This document shows, piece after piece, positions 62,201 to 64,000 of a stretch of DNA of 64,000 bases. The notes beneath the pieces are model-generated. The model searched no databases, was not told where the DNA came from, and was given only the letters and a program-made list of their open reading frames with translations. The position numbers were made by a program, and so were the translations under genes. Position 1 is the stretch's first letter. Each line of letters starts with the position of its first letter. The DNA comes from Lucifuga dentata (lineage: Eukaryota > Chordata > Actinopteri > Ophidiiformes > Bythitidae), in contig VXCM01001296.1 of the NCBI GenBank assembly GCA_014773175.1, positions 1 to 64,000 on the forward strand, read 5' to 3'.

Positions 62201-62675
62201 CCTCACCTGAGATAACAGCATCTCCATTGAGGAACAGTGTAATTCCCACCAGCATGAGGATGCCCAAGGTCAGGATGTAAGGCCTCCGTCTCCCCCAGGA
62301 GGAGCAGCAGTGGTCGCTGGCTGAGCCGATGACGGGCTGCAGCAGGAAGCCCAGGATGGGGCTGATCAACCACACCAAACTGTACAAGCTGCGTGGAAGG
62401 CCGACGCTCAGAAGCACCGGCGTGACAAACGCTGCCTCCACCGCGTAGCAGAATTCCCTTCCAAACATAACCAGGCTGTGGAGGATCAGGCGGCCCCGTG
62501 AGCGCCTGTGGGGCTCCACTGCTTTAAACGCAGGCCCCTCTACACTGTCCATGTAGTCCTCTTTGGAGCCACGGTAGTCTGTTGAGTACTGGTGCAAAGA
62601 CTTGCTGATAGGTTTGCCAGGTTCCGGGACCCAGGGTTGAAGCCTCACTGACTGGTCCTCTGATAAGAGGGTCAT
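49397..62675 (-). CDS. slc45a2: Solute carrier family 45 member 2 (membrane-associated transporter protein, MATP)
   Basis: Twelve-span major-facilitator sugar/proton-type transporter of melanosomes; it supports melanosome pH and tyrosinase function, and its loss causes albinism in fish and OCA4 in humans. Seven exons: 62207-62675, 60225-60401, 55248-55609, 53735-53878, 52798-52921, 50600-50805, 49397-49618; all GT/AG, phases 1, 1, 0, 0, 1, 0, giving 567 residues (human about 530). Seen: [20 protein letters not shown], the WGRRRPYIL loop motif, [74 protein letters not shown] and a last exon ending FIRYVE. The extra length is an S/P-rich central loop in exon 3 and a longer N-terminus. Complete, no frame break. 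Tail to tail with rxfp3, as in human 5p13. Confidence 0.97.
50600..50805 (-). CDS. slc45a2: slc45a2 exon 6
   Basis: Acceptor ...gtgttttcag, donor GTAACA; 206 nt, phase 1 in and 0 out, [20 protein letters not shown] to EYQREEE. Confidence 0.95.
51178..51735 (-). mobile_element. 3' fragment of a non-LTR (LINE) retrotransposon
   Basis: In slc45a2 intron 5. On the minus strand, 51734-51453 encodes a degraded reverse-transcriptase C-terminus ([20 protein letters not shown] and [16 protein letters not shown], a pattern typical of fish LINEs). It is followed by a 3' UTR with gggactaataagg and a terminal TTATC repeat at 51178-51200 instead of poly(A). 5'-truncated and inactive. Confidence 0.75.
52057..52230. 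repeat. Old dispersed repeat, related to 7866-8060
   Basis: Shares tttactcaaaaacc, gattctgca-tt-gcag, catgttatgagcaat and taagctgtgg/aagctgtgaa in the same order as 7866-8060, with many differences. Family unknown. Confidence 0.4.
52798..52921 (-). CDS. slc45a2: slc45a2 exon 5
   Basis: Found by reading between exons 4 and 6: acceptor ...ctttttgtcag, donor GTAAGT, 124 nt. Encodes [14 protein letters not shown] and [15 protein letters not shown] to ALYS, matching the family; it contains an NST glycosylation site. Confidence 0.94.
53689..53732. repeat. (AC)n microsatellite at the slc45a2 exon 4 donor
   Basis: The tract begins within a few bases of the 5' splice site of intron 4. A second, (GA)n, tract at 53901-53938 lies just upstream of the exon 4 acceptor. 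Confidence 0.95.
53735..53878 (-). CDS. slc45a2: slc45a2 exon 4
   Basis: Acceptor ...atgtgtgtgcag, donor GTATGT running directly into an (AC)n tract; 48 codons, phase 0 on both sides, [10 protein letters not shown] to FTDFMGQ. Confidence 0.95.
54070..54204. repeat. Single-N tandem duplicate, 67 bp x 2 (assembly signature)
   Basis: 54070-54136 and 54138-54204 are identical, with one N at 54137; slc45a2 intron 3. Confidence 0.9.
54785..54885 (+). mobile_element. MITE copy H, left-end fragment
   Basis: TTAA (54781-54784), then AGGAGCGTACCAGTGATTTTGCATGTTTGGGCC-like family end; the match fades after about 100 bp. slc45a2 intron 3. Bounds approximate. Confidence 0.6.
55153..55198. repeat. Poly-A / N / poly-T junction
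   Basis: A run of A, one N (55182), then a run of T. Opposite homopolymers joined at one N suggest two contig ends forced together. Confidence 0.85.
55248..55609 (-). CDS. slc45a2: slc45a2 exon 3 (large central loop)
   Basis: Acceptor ...ttaatttcag, donor GTATGT 66 bp from a poly-A/poly-T N join (55182). Residues about 216-336: two spans, then a variable S/P-rich cytosolic loop. Confidence 0.93.
56206..56267. repeat. (GAAA)n microsatellite
   Basis: About 15 GAAA units in slc45a2 intron 2. Confidence 0.95.
58214..58344. repeat. Single-N tandem duplicate, 65 bp x 2 (assembly signature)
   Basis: 58214-58278 and 58280-58344 are identical, with one N at 58279; slc45a2 intron 2. Confidence 0.9.
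58583..59115. repeat. Nested repeat: 83-bp direct repeats around a 43-bp inverted repeat
   Basis: A direct repeat at 58583-58664 and 59030-59115 (tttatagggattta-acaagga-tctgaaaatatga...) encloses inverted arms at 58809-58851 and 58963-59005 (ttgaatgaaa...cttggagtca...atcttatttgag). A composite fold-back structure of unknown origin in slc45a2 intron 2. Confidence 0.7.
60225..60401 (-). CDS. slc45a2: slc45a2 exon 2
   Basis: Acceptor ...ttgtcttgcag, donor GTACGT; residues about 157-215, including [20 protein letters not shown]. Confidence 0.95.
62207..62675 (-). CDS. slc45a2: slc45a2 exon 1
   Basis: ATG at 62673-62675; residues 1-156; donor GTGAGG, phase 1. Covers the first transmembrane spans and WGRRRPYIL. 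Confidence 0.95.
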
Positions 62676-63004
62676 GGTCGAGTGAGGGAGATGGGAAGAG
62701 GGAGAAAGAGAAAGACTTGAGTATGGTAGAATCTCTCAGTCAGATGGATAGATACCCAGTCCCTGCACTGGTGCTCAGTTTGGGATAATCCTTCTTTCTA
62801 ATGCATAGCTGAGTAATGAAGCCAAGATACACAGCTTTACATGTGTGTGTGTGTGTCTGTCTGCTGGATGAGAGAGTCAGAATGGGACAAAACAAAGAAG
62901 AGAATGAGAGGGGAGGAGTGAAAGAAGGAGGTGTATGTAACAGATTTAAGAACTTTCTCTTTCCCTTCCTCGGCCCATAGAGTAAGGACTGAGGCTGCTC
63001 ATGG

Positions 63005-63044
<40 letters not shown>

Positions 63045-63053
63045 GATTATTAA

Positions 63054-63059
63054 CATGTG
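63054..63059. promoter_or_regulatory. CATGTG E-box, possible MITF site of slc45a2
   Basis: aaCATGTGAg (read in reverse, TCACATGT) fits the MITF core and lies about 380 bp upstream of the slc45a2 ATG; SLC45A2 is a known pigment-cell gene. A 6-bp match alone is weak evidence. Confidence 0.25.
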
Positions 63060-63408
63060 AGGAGCTTGTGTGTGCGTATGTGTGCATTGATTGCATTTTT
63101 GCACTAGTCACTAAAAATCAGACAACCATACTTATTTTTGGGTTATTAGTTGCTATTCTTTAAAGTTATATCTTATATAGTTCACATGCTTTAAATATTT
63201 TAAAGTTTAAATTAAATTAACTATATAAATTGCATTAAAATCAACATTATCTATAAGCCAGTTAATTGTTGTATTTCAGTTTTCTGTCTAAATGATGAAT
63301 AAAATAAATGCTTTTTACTGTTTTTAACTGTAATCTGGCAGAAAGAAGCTTGTAAGTTCCTGTGAAAGGGACAGTAAATGTCTGTAAATCACAAGAACAT
63401 CATTAGGT

Positions 63409-63455
<47 letters not shown>

Positions 63456-63664
63456 NTTTTTTTTTTTTTTTTTTTTTTGTGACACCAATTTCCAATGTTT
63501 TACCCAGTTTATAATGACTAAATTCCAGTTTGGTACTTTTAGAAAGGTCTGGTCCCTCTAGACTGCATCCTCATTAAAAACACCCATGAAAGAAAAGTCA
63601 GCGCAAAGCCATGCAATGAGTCAGCATGCAGTGAAATGCCACTCTCCACCTACGTGCACTTTAA

Positions 63665-63802
63665 AGAACCACACCAGTGATTTTGCATGTTTGTGCCCAA
63701 TAAATACCACATGCACATTAATTACTGACAACTATTTTCCAAAACATAAAACTGTAATTTAGTTTTCCTGTCATTTGCCAGATTGTCTAAGCTTTCAAAA
63801 TC
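63665..63802 (-). mobile_element. MITE copy I, end fragment
   Basis: TTAA (63661-63664), then AGAACCACACCAGTGATTTT and tttccaaaacataaaactg...gctttcaaaatca, following the copy C orientation. The remainder is missing. Confidence 0.6.
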
Positions 63803-64000
63803 ACCCACCCCTGCCCTCCCACCCCCACGCTGTGATCATGGTCAACTTGTAGACCATCATAGGGTGCAGAGAGGAAGGGGTTTACATGGGGAGTATTTCA
63901 GATATTTTGAAGCTAAACAGGATCGCAGCATTCTGGATGTGCTGAGGGTGGCTATGGCTATAAAGGTAGGAGTCCTGATAATTGGGGGAGGAGCTTGTGT

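Larger units (their letters stand above)
62676..64000. other. Upstream region of slc45a2
   Basis: Probable 5' UTR and promoter of slc45a2. Contains (GT)n at 63006-63042, (AC)n at 63411-63455 joined by one N (63456) to poly-T, and a MITE end at 63665. No TATA box stands out and no further gene is seen. Confidence 0.5.

Overview
The window is nuclear DNA from a ray-finned (teleost) fish. It is AT-rich and intron-rich, full of (GT)n, (GA)n and (TTTC)n microsatellites and small DNA transposons, and carries six vertebrate protein genes whose encoded proteins look like fish orthologues of human genes. No bacterial, phage or viral genes were seen.

Layout from left to right. 1-15065 (minus): csgalnact1, chondroitin sulfate N-acetylgalactosaminyltransferase 1; five coding exons are present and the C-terminal exons lie off the left edge. 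15066-29237: a long non-coding stretch with one possible untranslated first exon, microsatellites and two large MITE copies. 29238-30190 (minus): nxnl2, a nucleoredoxin-like thioredoxin-fold protein. It sits head to head with gng10 (31539-32578, plus), a G-protein gamma subunit; the two are separated by a promoter-like cluster and a ~700-bp polypyrimidine tract. 35027-38996 (plus): btc, betacellulin, an EGF-family growth factor in five exons. 38997-46286: gene-free, with a hAT-like MITE bounded by target-site duplications. 46287-47583 (plus): rxfp3-like, a relaxin-3-family peptide GPCR on one exon, broken here by what looks like an assembly artefact. 49397-62675 (minus): slc45a2 (MATP, the melanosomal transporter of oculocutaneous albinism type 4), complete in seven exons. 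rxfp3 and slc45a2 are also neighbours on human 5p13, which supports both calls.

These are independent housekeeping, signalling, retinal and pigment genes in a syntenic block, not an operon or pathway.

I found no convincing new functional system. The non-trivial signals are: (1) a family of ~570-bp non-autonomous elements with ~90-bp inverted repeats inserted at TTAA/TA, nine copies or fragments in 64 kb; (2) one of these copies carrying a nested 128-bp hairpin-forming insert with a poly(A)-like end and a perfect 16-bp target duplication; (3) nine places where a 63-67-bp direct repeat is split by exactly one N, a uniform assembly signature, one of which frameshifts rxfp3; (4) a perfect 23-bp hairpin at 4037-4090; and (5) an nxnl2 that keeps an intact WCPPC redox centre.
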